Assembly (NCBI GenBank): GCA_002731985.1
Contig: PCCT01000054.1
Location: 4,373 to 10,269, forward strand
DNA length: 5,897 nucleotides
Origin: Nitrospinota bacterium
GTDB lineage: Bacteria; Nitrospinota; Nitrospinia; Nitrospinales; VA-1
Reading direction: 5' to 3'
Shown: positions 1 to 5,742 of the stretch, one piece after another
Position numbering within the stretch: the stretch's first letter is position 1
Layout of the letters: each line of letters opens with the position of its first letter
Translations under genes and position numbers: made by a program
The notes under the pieces: model-generated
The model's input: the letters and a program-made list of their open reading frames with translations, nothing else
Databases searched by the model: none
What the model was told of the DNA's origin: nothing

Positions 1-1
1 T

Positions 2-364
2 GACGTTGCTTCCTATTGCCGTGATAATGGCTTGGCGTATTTCCCAGGCGCACTCACCCCTACTGAGATTGAGAAGGCTTGGAATGCCGGGGCCGCAATG
101 GTAAAGGTATTTCCCGCTTCACAAATGGGAGCGGACTATTTGAAAATCCTAAGAGGCCCATTCAGCGATATTTTATTAATGGCTGTAGGGGGGGTCCATG
201 CATCGAATGCGGATGAGTTTCTACGCGCCGGAGCATCGGCGGTGGCAATTGGTGGGTCTGTGCTTTCTCCAGTCAGGATGAGGAATGAGGAATTTGACAC
301 CATCAGGAAAGAAATTTCAGAATTTGTATTGGCTGTCAGAGCATATTACTCTAGAATCAGTTGA
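2..364 (+). CDS. eda: KDPG/KHG aldolase, C-terminal part (5' end outside window)
   Basis: This is a class I (Schiff-base) aldolase of the KDPG/KHG family. It cleaves 2-dehydro-3-deoxy-6-phosphogluconate to pyruvate and glyceraldehyde 3-phosphate in the cytoplasmic Entner-Doudoroff pathway; many members also act on 4-hydroxy-2-oxoglutarate. The reading frame is open from base 2, so the protein begins before the window. About 120 residues are visible of the usual 205-215. The fragment shows the family landmarks in order: PGALTPTE, then VKVFPAS with the Schiff-base lysine at codon 104-106, then the phosphate-binding glycine stretch AVGGV near the C-terminal side, and AIGGSVL. The TTG at 32 is an internal leucine codon, not a start. 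The stop is TGA at 362-364. A small unknown gene follows 34 bases downstream on the same strand. Related 6-phosphogalactonate aldolases (DgoA) share these motifs, so the family is sure but the exact substrate is less so. Confidence 0.9.
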   Translation, partial: DVASYCRDNGLAYFPGALTPTEIEKAWNAGAAMVKVFPASQMGADYLKILRGPFSDILLMAVGGVHASNADEFLRAGASAVAIGGSVLSPVRMRNEEFDTIRKEISEFVLAVRAYYSRIS

Positions 365-398
365 GTCTTTATTTAATCTGCAAAGTATAAGGTGAACT

Positions 399-662
399 AT
401 GTCATTTGATTTTATGAAAAACCCCATGATGTTTGATGATGAAGAACGTTTTGTCAAACTTTGCGAAATCATCGAAGATGCTATCCGGGAAACTGATGAT
501 GGCGAAGGAAAATTTTCTGACCTTGAAGTCATGCAGGCGATGGATTTTGTGGGATTCAATCTTTTCCGGGATAACTGGGAAGAGTTTAAGAAAATGGAAT
601 CATCCCGGGAATTCAATGCGGGAGAAATAAAAAACTCAGATAACAAAAAGTTTATTAATTAA
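399..662 (+). CDS. Small acidic protein of unknown function
   Basis: This encodes an 87-residue protein I do not recognise. It starts at ATG 399, preceded by an AAGGTG ribosome binding site at 389-394 with good spacing, and ends at TAA 660-662. It is strongly acidic: 22 Asp/Glu against 12 Lys/Arg. There is no signal peptide or membrane segment. Two stretches look helical: residues 13-32 (an amphipathic run with a single Cys at 22) and 41-67 (with DFVGFNLFRDNW as the hydrophobic core). The last 20 residues are polar and probably disordered. It lies 34 bases behind the KDPG aldolase gene with no visible terminator between, so the two are likely co-transcribed; this does not establish a shared function. 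The good start signal and the balanced protein-like composition argue for a real gene. An opposite-strand open frame at 317-646 is its shadow. Confidence 0.72.
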   Translation: MSFDFMKNPMMFDDEERFVKLCEIIEDAIRETDDGEGKFSDLEVMQAMDFVGFNLFRDNWEEFKKMESSREFNAGEIKNSDNKKFIN

Positions 663-680
663 CAGAGCTTCTAATAAATT

Positions 681-701
681 TCGCTTTCTTGGCGATCTTT
701 T
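681..701 (+). terminator. Weak intrinsic terminator candidate after the small acidic gene
   Basis: Nineteen bases after the stop codon at 662, TCGCT (681-685) can pair with GGCGA (691-695) across a five-base loop, including one G-U pair, and is followed by TCTTTT. The stem is short, so it is weak as an intrinsic terminator, but its position and T-run are right for ending the eda-small gene transcript. Confidence 0.35.
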
Positions 702-702
702 G

Positions 703-754
703 AAATAAAATGTACTGGATTGTTTCAAGAACTTTCCAGTTAAATATCAGTACA
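703..754 (-). terminator. Inverted repeat with T-rich tail, candidate leftward terminator
   Basis: On the minus strand TGTACTG (754-748) pairs perfectly with CAGTACA (717-711) and is immediately followed by TTTTATTT (710-703), the layout of an intrinsic terminator. The loop is long at 30 bases. A second, mutually exclusive 6-bp pair (ACTGGA 714-719 with TCCAGT 735-740) lies in the same stretch. If functional, it would end a leftward transcript coming from the ferritin-like gene at 956-1210 and sit back to back with the rightward terminator at 681-701. Confidence 0.35.
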
Positions 755-759
755 GACTC

Positions 760-877
760 TTAGATCAGATCAAGTTCATATGTCCTCGGAATCTGGCCTT
801 CTTGGTCCGCCCATTTCCTCTCTTTTTCACAGCTCCATTTTCCCCCATTTAGGATTTCATCTATAATTGTCTTTCAT
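760..877 (-). pseudogene. Possible remnant or frameshifted small gene
   Basis: On the minus strand, an open stretch of 37 sense codons runs from 873 down to a TAA at 760-762, bounded upstream by a TGA at 874-876. Its translation has a protein-like composition (stretches such as EKERKWADQEGQIPR and a TYELDLI ending), with two Trp and mixed charges, unlike the other two frames here. It has no ATG, GTG or TTG start in frame. However, an ATG at 877-875 followed by AAA lies one base out of frame; skipping the G at 871 would join it as a 38-residue protein. There is no strong ribosome binding site, only TGAG. The stretch lies 78 bases downstream of the ferritin-like gene on the same strand and just before the candidate leftward terminator. 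I recognise no family. An open run of this length can easily occur by chance, so this is tentative. Confidence 0.2.
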
Positions 878-955
878 CTCAGCAATGATACGAGTGCTAA
901 TAATTTAATGCGGAGGATGCAAGCAGGTGGGATGTTAAAAAATAGAGGGGGTGTT

Positions 956-1210
956 TCAGGACGCTTTCAGTTCATCCAGTTTTGATTCCCAGTAATCCAA
1001 TAGGGCCTGGATTGTGGCGACATGCTTTTTTTCCTCTTGATGCAGTTCTTCGTATATGCGGCGTCTTCCAATATTTTGTTCTGAGTCGCTGGGTGTTTTT
1101 TCTAACAGCGTCTCATAGCATTGGACTGAGTTCTCTTCGCTGATAAGAGATTTATTTAATACTTCAAGTCTGCCCTGAACTGTGTCTACGGTTTCAAAAT
1201 TCTGTTCCAT
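956..1210 (-). CDS. Small ferritin-like (rubrerythrin-type) half-domain protein
   Basis: This encodes an 84-residue, probably cytoplasmic, helical protein. It appears to carry a single two-helix half of a ferritin-like fold. Helix one (about residues 12-37) contains EENSVQCYE with E25/E26, Y32 and E33. Helix two (about 47-80) contains EELHQEEKKH with E59/E60 and H63. The E-x6-Y plus E-x2-H pattern is the metal-ligand pattern of ferritin-like di-iron proteins. A full rubrerythrin or bacterioferritin carries two such halves (four helices), so this protein would have to dimerise to build a di-iron site, as the two-helix encapsulated ferritins do. No encapsulin shell gene is in the window, and the C-terminus (ending LDELKAS) does not look like a GSL-type cargo-loading peptide. 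The ATG at 1210-1208 has no clear ribosome binding site; no better start is in frame nearby. The gene is divergent from the M32 peptidase. The fold is well supported by motif, while function in iron or peroxide handling is inferred. Confidence 0.75.
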   Translation of the reverse strand: MEQNFETVDTVQGRLEVLNKSLISEENSVQCYETLLEKTPSDSEQNIGRRRIYEELHQEEKKHVATIQALLDYWESKLDELKAS

Positions 1211-1239
1211 ACGGGAATCAATTTGATTAATAGCAGGGT

Positions 1240-1285
1240 TTAAGCTCTTAACTATTTATATCATAATTAACCGCCATTAAGGCAA
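1240..1285 (-). promoter_or_regulatory. Candidate promoter and palindrome upstream of the ferritin-like gene
   Basis: Read on the minus strand, TTGCCT (1285-1280) could be a -35, and two overlapping -10-like hexamers follow: TATGAT (1265-1260) and TATAAA (1260-1255), each 5/6 to consensus. Spacing is poor: 14 bases from the -35 for the first and 19 for the second. Just downstream, TTAAG-N2-CTTAA (1240-1251) forms an interrupted palindrome that would overlap the transcription start, a usual operator position. The leader would be about 35-40 bases. This is an inference from pattern only. Confidence 0.35.
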
Positions 1286-1292
1286 GTGGATA

Positions 1293-1330
1293 TTGATAGT
1301 TGTTTTTCAATGATATATTTCAGGTACAAT
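1293..1330 (+). promoter_or_regulatory. Candidate promoter for the M32 peptidase operon
   Basis: TTGATA (1293-1298, 5/6 to the -35 consensus) is followed after 15 bases by TATATT (1314-1319, 5/6), which carries an upstream TG one base away (TGA at 1311-1313), the extended -10 arrangement that tolerates short spacing. An alternative -10, TACAAT (1325-1330), lacks a good -35. Either would give a leader of about 40-50 bases ahead of the ATG at 1375. Confidence 0.42.
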
Positions 1331-1374
1331 ACATTCAATATTATTTCAGTCTCTTTTTGGAGTAATTGAATATT

Positions 1375-2895
1375 ATGCCATCAAATGATATCAGGGATGT
1401 ATACCGGCAACTTGTGCTCAAGCTCGAGGAGCGTAGTCGACTGGGCGGTGTTATGGGGGTTATGCATTGGGATCAGGAGGTCATCATGCCCAAGGGTGCC
1501 GCTGACGCCAGAGCTAAGCAGATGGCCGCGCTTGCTGGCGTTTTGCATGAAAAATCTATTAATCCACGAGTGGGGAATTTAATCGACAAGCTCACCGCGT
1601 CGGGAACGGATGAGTTTACGGATGCAGAGTGGTGCAATATCAGAGAAGCTAAGCGCGAGTTCGACCTGGAAACAAAAATTCCCAAAGAACTGGTTCAGGA
1701 AATAGCTGAGTTGGGTTCGCGAGGTCATCAAGTCTGGGCTAAAGCAAGAGAGGAAAATCGGTTTGAAGATTTTGCTCCCATTCTTGAGCGGTTCATAAGT
1801 CTCAAAACCAAATGGGCTGAACACGCTTTTCCAGATTTGGAGCCTTATGACGCAAACCTGGATATTTTTGAGCGGGGTATGACGATGGAACGTCTTTCTC
1901 CTATTTTTGATTATTTGAAAATTGAACTGGTTCCTCTTGTTCGTTCGATAAACAACTCTGACAGGAAGCCGGACGATTCCTTTTTGGAGGGTGACTTCCC
2001 GATTGATAAGCAGGAGGCCCTGGGCAACAGTATCAGTCGCGATATGGGATTTAATTTTGATAAAGGACGGATGGATGTATCGGTACATCCCTTTTGCGGA
2101 GGAGGGCACCCAACGGATGTACGCATTACAACTCGATATCGTACTAATAATTTTATTGAGTCACTATTTGCGGTTATCCATGAAACAGGACATGGGTTAT
2201 ATGAGCAAGGTCGAATGGAAGATTCCCTAGACTTACCTGTGTCCGAACCCTTGACCATGGCGGTTCATGAATCGCAATCGCTATTCTGGGAGCGAATGAT
2301 TGCTCAGGGGAAAAGTTTCAGCATCCGCTATATCGATAAATTCAGGGAAGTGTTTCCTGGTTTTTTAAAGGTTGCTTCTGCTGATAAATTATTCAAAGCA
2401 ATCAATGTGTGCCGTCCCTCATTTATCAGGGTGGAGGCAGATGAGTTGACTTATCCCATTCATATAATACTCCGCTACGAAATCGAAAAAGCCATGTTTG
2501 ATGGTACCCTCATGGTTAAGGATATACCTGAAGTGTGGAACAGTAAGATGGAGAAATACCTGGGAATTAAACCCTCGACCGATACTCTGGGAGTTTTACA
2601 GGATGTGCACTGGAGTGGCGGCGCATTTGGGTATTTTCCTTCATATACGTTGGGCGCAATGTATGCGTGTCAGTTTTATAATAAAATGATTACCGATTTA
2701 AAGGATGTGCCCGGTCGGATTGAGCAAGGGGACTTTGCATGCATAAGAAAATGGCTTAATGAAAAAATTCATCAACAGGGTCGCTTGTATTCTCCTGATC
2801 AATTGGCAAAGAAGGTGACGGGAAAAGCCTTGGAGCCTGGTGTATTCATCAATTATCTCAAGACAAAGTACAATGCAATTTACGGGTTAAATTAA
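1375..2895 (+). CDS. M32 family metallocarboxypeptidase (Taq/Pfu type)
   Basis: This encodes a cytoplasmic metal-dependent carboxypeptidase that releases C-terminal residues from peptides. Counting from ATG 1375 it has 506 residues, the usual size (about 500). All family signatures are present: HPF at 238-240, DVRIT at 248-252, the zinc-binding HETGH at 269-273 (H269 and H273 ligands, E270 catalytic), HES at 298-300 giving the third ligand E299, IRVEAD at 351-356, and GVLQDVHW at 406-413. The active site is therefore complete. Start choice: a TTG at 1366 in the same frame would add three residues but lies only three bases after the GGAG at 1359-1362. The ATG has the same GGAG 12 bases upstream, a little long but better. 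There is no signal peptide. It shares an apparent operon with the SH3 protein gene 12 bases downstream and is divergent from the ferritin-like gene. M32 enzymes are thought to serve general peptide turnover; nothing here narrows the substrate. Confidence 0.95.
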   Translation: MPSNDIRDVYRQLVLKLEERSRLGGVMGVMHWDQEVIMPKGAADARAKQMAALAGVLHEKSINPRVGNLIDKLTASGTDEFTDAEWCNIREAKREFDLETKIPKELVQEIAELGSRGHQVWAKAREENRFEDFAPILERFISLKTKWAEHAFPDLEPYDANLDIFERGMTMERLSPIFDYLKIELVPLVRSINNSDRKPDDSFLEGDFPIDKQEALGNSISRDMGFNFDKGRMDVSVHPFCGGGHPTDVRITTRYRTNNFIESLFAVIHETGHGLYEQGRMEDSLDLPVSEPLTMAVHESQSLFWERMIAQGKSFSIRYIDKFREVFPGFLKVASADKLFKAINVCRPSFIRVEADELTYPIHIILRYEIEKAMFDGTLMVKDIPEVWNSKMEKYLGIKPSTDTLGVLQDVHWSGGAFGYFPSYTLGAMYACQFYNKMITDLKDVPGRIEQGDFACIRKWLNEKIHQQGRLYSPDQLAKKVTGKALEPGVFINYLKTKYNAIYGLN

Positions 2896-2907
2896 ACAGG
2901 CTTTGAT

Positions 2908-3447
2908 ATGGATGATACTTTGATTGGCAATTTGCACTCCGACCAGGGAGATTCAAAAGAACCTATACATATTGTTTATTGCGAAGTTTGTCATGCTCGG
3001 CTATCGCCTAAAGGAATGTTTTGCCCTGAGTGTGATCCGCCTTTACCTCCTGGCGACGAGCCTGAGGAAACGGGTACTACGTTTCAACAGGCTCTGTTGC
3101 GCATCTGCGCATTGGTGTTTTTATTTCTTGGTGTGGCCTTCGTTAAACTCGATATTTCCTTAGACAGTCTATTCTCAGACAAGCTGGCGAAAGGGGAACT
3201 TGAAATGTTAAACGAAAATGAACGCCCGCATGATATGGATTTCCAAACGGTTCATACCGTAATCGTGCCTTTGGCCAACATTCGTTCCAAACCTTCTATG
3301 AATGGAAAAGTTGTCACGGTTGCTGAACAAGGCATGAGGCTTGAAGTTGAGGAAGATAATGGTCGTTGGTCAAAAGTACGTATTTTTGGCAAAACAGGGT
3401 GGATAGCCAATAAATTAATCAAGACAGAAGTACAAATGCAGGAATAG
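2908..3447 (+). CDS. Zinc ribbon, single membrane helix and bacterial SH3 domain protein
   Basis: This encodes a 179-residue membrane protein with three parts. An N-terminal zinc ribbon has CEVC at 25-28 and CPEC at 39-42, four cysteines suited to one zinc. An acidic, proline-rich linker (43-58) leads to one hydrophobic helix at about 62-79 (ALLRICALVFLFLGVAFV). After a roughly 35-residue spacer comes a bacterial SH3 domain at about 115-174, recognisable from the LANIRSKPS start, the GRWSKVR core and the GKTGWIANKLI end. In other proteins such SH3 domains bind peptidoglycan or protein partners, so the likely topology is ribbon in the cytoplasm and SH3 in the periplasm. Flanking charges do not settle this. 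ATG 2908 has an AACAGG ribosome binding site at 2895-2900, seven bases away. The gene begins 12 bases after the M32 stop, so it is co-transcribed with it, and its stop lies 4 bases from the stop of the convergent thrH. The precise role is unknown. Confidence 0.85.
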   Translation: MDDTLIGNLHSDQGDSKEPIHIVYCEVCHARLSPKGMFCPECDPPLPPGDEPEETGTTFQQALLRICALVFLFLGVAFVKLDISLDSLFSDKLAKGELEMLNENERPHDMDFQTVHTVIVPLANIRSKPSMNGKVVTVAEQGMRLEVEEDNGRWSKVRIFGKTGWIANKLIKTEVQMQE

Positions 3448-3451
3448 GAAG

Positions 3452-4063
3452 TTATCCACTTAAAGAAGCGCGAGCTTCTAGAAGGGCATTTTTGAATTCT
3501 TCATAGTTTCTAGTTACTGGAAACTGGGGAAATTCTTCTATCACATTGTCGGGCGGACAAAATAAAATTCCGGCATCGGCCTCTACCAGCATTCCTGTAT
3601 CATTGTAAGAATCTCCTGCCGCGATCACCTGAAAATTTAATCCTTTAAGAGCTGACACTGCTTTTGTTTTTCCATCGGACTGTCTTAGGCGATAATTTTC
3701 GATTCGACCTTCGGCATCAATGATTAATTCGTGGCAGAACAAGGTAGGGTAATCCAGCTTTCCCATAAGTGGGGAGGCAAACTGATAGAACGTATCGGAC
3801 AGAATGATCACCTGAAACTCGGATTTAAGCCATTCAAGGAATTCCTTTGCTCCATCCAGTGGCGACAAAGTATGAATGACATCCTCTATGTCCGCCAGTT
3901 TCAGGTTATTCTCATCAAGAATATTAAGACGACCACGCATTAACTCATCATAATCAGGGATATCCCGTGTTGTGAGTCTGAGTTTTTCAATTCCCGTTTT
4001 TTCTGCAAAGGCAATCCATATCTCAGGGAGTAAAACACCTTCAAGGTCGAGACAAGCAAGCAT
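3452..4063 (-). CDS. thrH: ThrH-type HAD phosphatase (phosphoserine phosphatase / homoserine phosphotransferase)
   Basis: This encodes a 203-residue cytoplasmic HAD-superfamily enzyme that closely resembles Pseudomonas ThrH (about 205 residues). That enzyme removes phosphate from phosphoserine and can transfer it to homoserine, linking serine and threonine synthesis. All four HAD motifs are present. Motif I is CLDLEGVL with nucleophile D6; Glu replaces the usual second Asp, as is typical of ThrH. Motif II is ILSDTF with S89. Motif III is K132 in QSDGK. Motif IV is GDSYNDTGM with D151 and D155. The stretches PEIWIAFAEKTGI, TTRDIPDYDELM and FPQFPV are also ThrH hallmarks, which separates it from ordinary SerB. 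The start is ATG 4063-4061, with an AAGGA ribosome binding site (4076-4072) eight bases upstream. It lies downstream of murJ on the same strand with a 107-base gap and its own apparent promoter. The convergent SH3 gene ends 4 bases from its stop. Family assignment is firm; in vivo substrate is inferred. Confidence 0.93.
   Translation of the reverse strand: MLACLDLEGVLLPEIWIAFAEKTGIEKLRLTTRDIPDYDELMRGRLNILDENNLKLADIEDVIHTLSPLDGAKEFLEWLKSEFQVIILSDTFYQFASPLMGKLDYPTLFCHELIIDAEGRIENYRLRQSDGKTKAVSALKGLNFQVIAAGDSYNDTGMLVEADAGILFCPPDNVIEEFPQFPVTRNYEEFKNALLEARASLSG
3464..3479. other. Short hairpin at the convergent gene ends
   Basis: AGAAGC (3464-3469) pairs perfectly with GCTTCT (3474-3479) around a GCGA loop, a GNRA tetraloop when read on the plus strand. 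It sits 16 bases after the stop of the SH3 gene and inside the last codons of thrH. A T-run follows only after a gap on the plus strand (TTTTT at 3489-3493). It may help end or stabilise the rightward mRNA, but it is not a standard terminator. Confidence 0.28.
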
Positions 4064-4136
4064 ATAAGTGTTCCTTCTGGCAAGGGTTATGGTGTGGTTA
4101 AAATTGTGATGAAAGTGTGATCATTTCAGGCGGGTC

Positions 4137-4164
4137 ATTATAGTAGATGGTGAATTTAAAACAA
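4137..4164 (-). promoter_or_regulatory. thrH: Candidate promoter for thrH
   Basis: On the minus strand a perfect -10 hexamer TATAAT (4142-4137) is preceded at 16 bases by TTGTTT (4164-4159), a weak -35 (3/6). This would start thrH transcription about 65-70 bases before its ATG, independently of murJ. The -35 overlaps the 3' arm and T-run of the putative murJ terminator. Confidence 0.5.
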
Positions 4165-4184
4165 CCCCTGTCATGCCGGGGTCT
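4158..4184 (-). terminator. Likely intrinsic terminator of murJ
   Basis: On the minus strand, ACCCC (4182-4178) pairs with GGGGT (4168-4164) around a nine-base loop, followed by TGTTTT (4163-4158). With a single bulged G at 4183 the stem can extend using ACA and TGT. The murJ stop codon (4173-4171) lies in the loop. Compact stem, GC-rich core and T-run fit an intrinsic terminator, which would separate murJ from thrH. Confidence 0.48.
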
Positions 4185-5742
4185 GTTTTCCTCGTTTGCG
4201 GGCCAACTCAACCAGAAATACCAGTTCTTCATTTTGGATAAAACGGGAGAGAAGGGCATATAAAGAAATACCGATCCCGATATCAGCGGAAAGAATCATA
4301 ATTTTTAGTTCAAGAGAAGCTGACGGATCAAAAAATGCATCATTAAAAAAATAAACGACAGCTCCCATGATTGCTGAAGCAACGAACAGTTTGATCATGG
4401 ATGATAAAATTTTCCGTCCTCCCATCAATCCAAGTCGCTTTCTTAAAAAGTGAATCAACAGCACTACGTTAAATAAGGCGGCTATTGAGGTGGCCAATGC
4501 CAAGCCGCCATGCTGTAAGGGTCCCATGAGGATCAGGTTCAGTATGATATTGAGGATCATTGAATACACCCCAACCTTGGCGGGGGTCTTGGTATCCTGC
4601 AGGGAATAAAATGCAGGCGCAATGACCTTGATTCCACAAAAAGCGCATAAACCCATAGAATAATAGAGCAGGGCAATTGCTGTACCTTCCGTTGTCAGGC
4701 GTGAAAACTCACCTCTCTCCCATAGAGTGTTGACGATAGGAAAACGCAGGAGAATAAGGCCCACAGTTGCCGGGATGGTAATAAACAGGATGAACCTGAT
4801 CCCGAAGGCGATTGTTTTGATCATTTCAGAAAATTCTTTGTTGGCGGCCTGTCCAGACAACATTGGCAGGATAGCCACTCCCACGGCGACACCGAATACA
4901 CCCAGCGGCAACTGAACAAGTCTGTTCCCATAATATAAATAGGAGATAGATCCTTCATCAAGCATGGAGGCAAGGAGGGTATCCACCAGCATATTCAGTT
5001 CATACACCGCAAGTCCGAATATGACAGGGATCATCAGTTTACCAATTTTGATAACCTCGGCACTTTTCCATTGGATGGAGGCGGTGAATCTGAATCCGCG
5101 ACGTAGTACCTCAGGAAACTGAACTGCAAATTGAAGCATTCCCCCTGCCAGAACCCCAAAAGCCAGTCCTAAAATTGGTTCCTTCAACTGTGGGGAAATA
5201 AGCAGTGCTCCGCCAATCATGCAAATGTTAAGGAGGGCGGGAGTTAACGCTGGAAGGGCGAAAACGTTATGTGTATTTAAAATACCCATGCAGAACACGG
5301 CCAGGCCGATAAATAGAAGATAAGGGGCCATCCATTGGGTAAGGAGAACGGTCAGGTCAAATTTGTCAGGCGTCTCAATAAATCCGGGAGCAAAAACCAT
5401 GATCACAAATGGAGCTAACAGGACCAATGCCAGAGAAGATGTGACTAATAAGGTCAATAGAATGTTGAACAGGTTGGCGGTCATTTTCCACGCTTCCTGT
5501 TCACCTTTTTGATTCCTGATTTCTAAAAAAACAGGAATAAATGCGGCTGTGACGGCTCCTTCGCCAAGAATTTTTCGCTGAACATTAGGGATCCTGAATG
5601 CGACAAAAAATGCGTCCGCCGCGGCCGTTGCTCCAAATTGCATGGCGATGACAAGATCTCTGATAAAACCGAGCAGACGAGAGATTAAGGTCATTCCACC
5701 TACTGCGCCTGCGGCTTTGCCTACTTTTTGATTGTTTTCCAT
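4171..5742 (-). CDS. murJ: Lipid II flippase MurJ (MviN family)
   Basis: This encodes a 523-residue inner-membrane protein of the MOP exporter superfamily. It flips the peptidoglycan precursor lipid II across the cytoplasmic membrane. Many hydrophobic segments run through the whole length, consistent with the family's 14 helices; E. coli MurJ has 511 residues. Family motifs are clear: ISRLLGFIRD (R22, R28), AAADAFFVAFRIPN (about 40-53), QRKILGEGAV (R56, K57, E61), YYGNRL (R274) and APAFYSLQDTKTP (about 375-387). R22, R28, R56 and R274 align with the arginines that E. coli MurJ needs in its central cavity; the second arginine of the E. coli RR pair is lysine here. The only plausible start is ATG 5742-5740: an in-frame stop lies 36 bases upstream at 5781-5779. 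The ribosome binding site is weak (GGA, four bases away). A terminator candidate follows directly, and thrH lies downstream. Function is confident by family. Confidence 0.96.
   Translation of the reverse strand: MENNQKVGKAAGAVGGMTLISRLLGFIRDLVIAMQFGATAAADAFFVAFRIPNVQRKILGEGAVTAAFIPVFLEIRNQKGEQEAWKMTANLFNILLTLLVTSSLALVLLAPFVIMVFAPGFIETPDKFDLTVLLTQWMAPYLLFIGLAVFCMGILNTHNVFALPALTPALLNICMIGGALLISPQLKEPILGLAFGVLAGGMLQFAVQFPEVLRRGFRFTASIQWKSAEVIKIGKLMIPVIFGLAVYELNMLVDTLLASMLDEGSISYLYYGNRLVQLPLGVFGVAVGVAILPMLSGQAANKEFSEMIKTIAFGIRFILFITIPATVGLILLRFPIVNTLWERGEFSRLTTEGTAIALLYYSMGLCAFCGIKVIAPAFYSLQDTKTPAKVGVYSMILNIILNLILMGPLQHGGLALATSIAALFNVVLLIHFLRKRLGLMGGRKILSSMIKLFVASAIMGAVVYFFNDAFFDPSASLELKIMILSADIGIGISLYALLSRFIQNEELVFLVELARKRGKQTPA

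Noticed and set aside
765..830. A GTG-initiated 21-residue very basic peptide on the minus strand, slightly reminiscent of the small ribosomal protein THX.
   Set aside because: Only a short run of basic residues and a Gly pattern match, the C-terminal half does not fit, and the frame overlaps the more protein-like stretch at 760-877.
780..866. 28-codon plus-strand open frame starting at ATG 780.
   Set aside because: No ribosome binding site, low-complexity composition, and it lies opposite the candidate minus-strand stretch.
862..867. Perfect TATAAT on the plus strand, which could drive an antisense RNA into the ferritin-like gene.
   Set aside because: The -35 region (TTTCCC-like) does not match, and a single hexamer in AT-rich DNA is expected by chance.
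908..985. 25-codon plus-strand frame from ATG 908 with GGAGG nearby.
   Set aside because: The GGAGG lies after this ATG and abuts the next ATG, and the frame runs antisense into the ferritin-like gene with no protein-like signal.
1366..1368. TTG as the start of the M32 peptidase.
   Set aside because: It is only three bases from the GGAG and nine bases before an in-frame ATG that is the better start.
1579..2109. 176-codon minus-strand open frame inside the M32 gene.
   Set aside because: It is a shadow of a gene with a complete set of family motifs; its translation shows no family features.
4727..4915. 62-codon plus-strand open frame inside murJ.
   Set aside because: It lies antisense to a conserved membrane-coding region, and I see no ribosome binding site or family motif in it.
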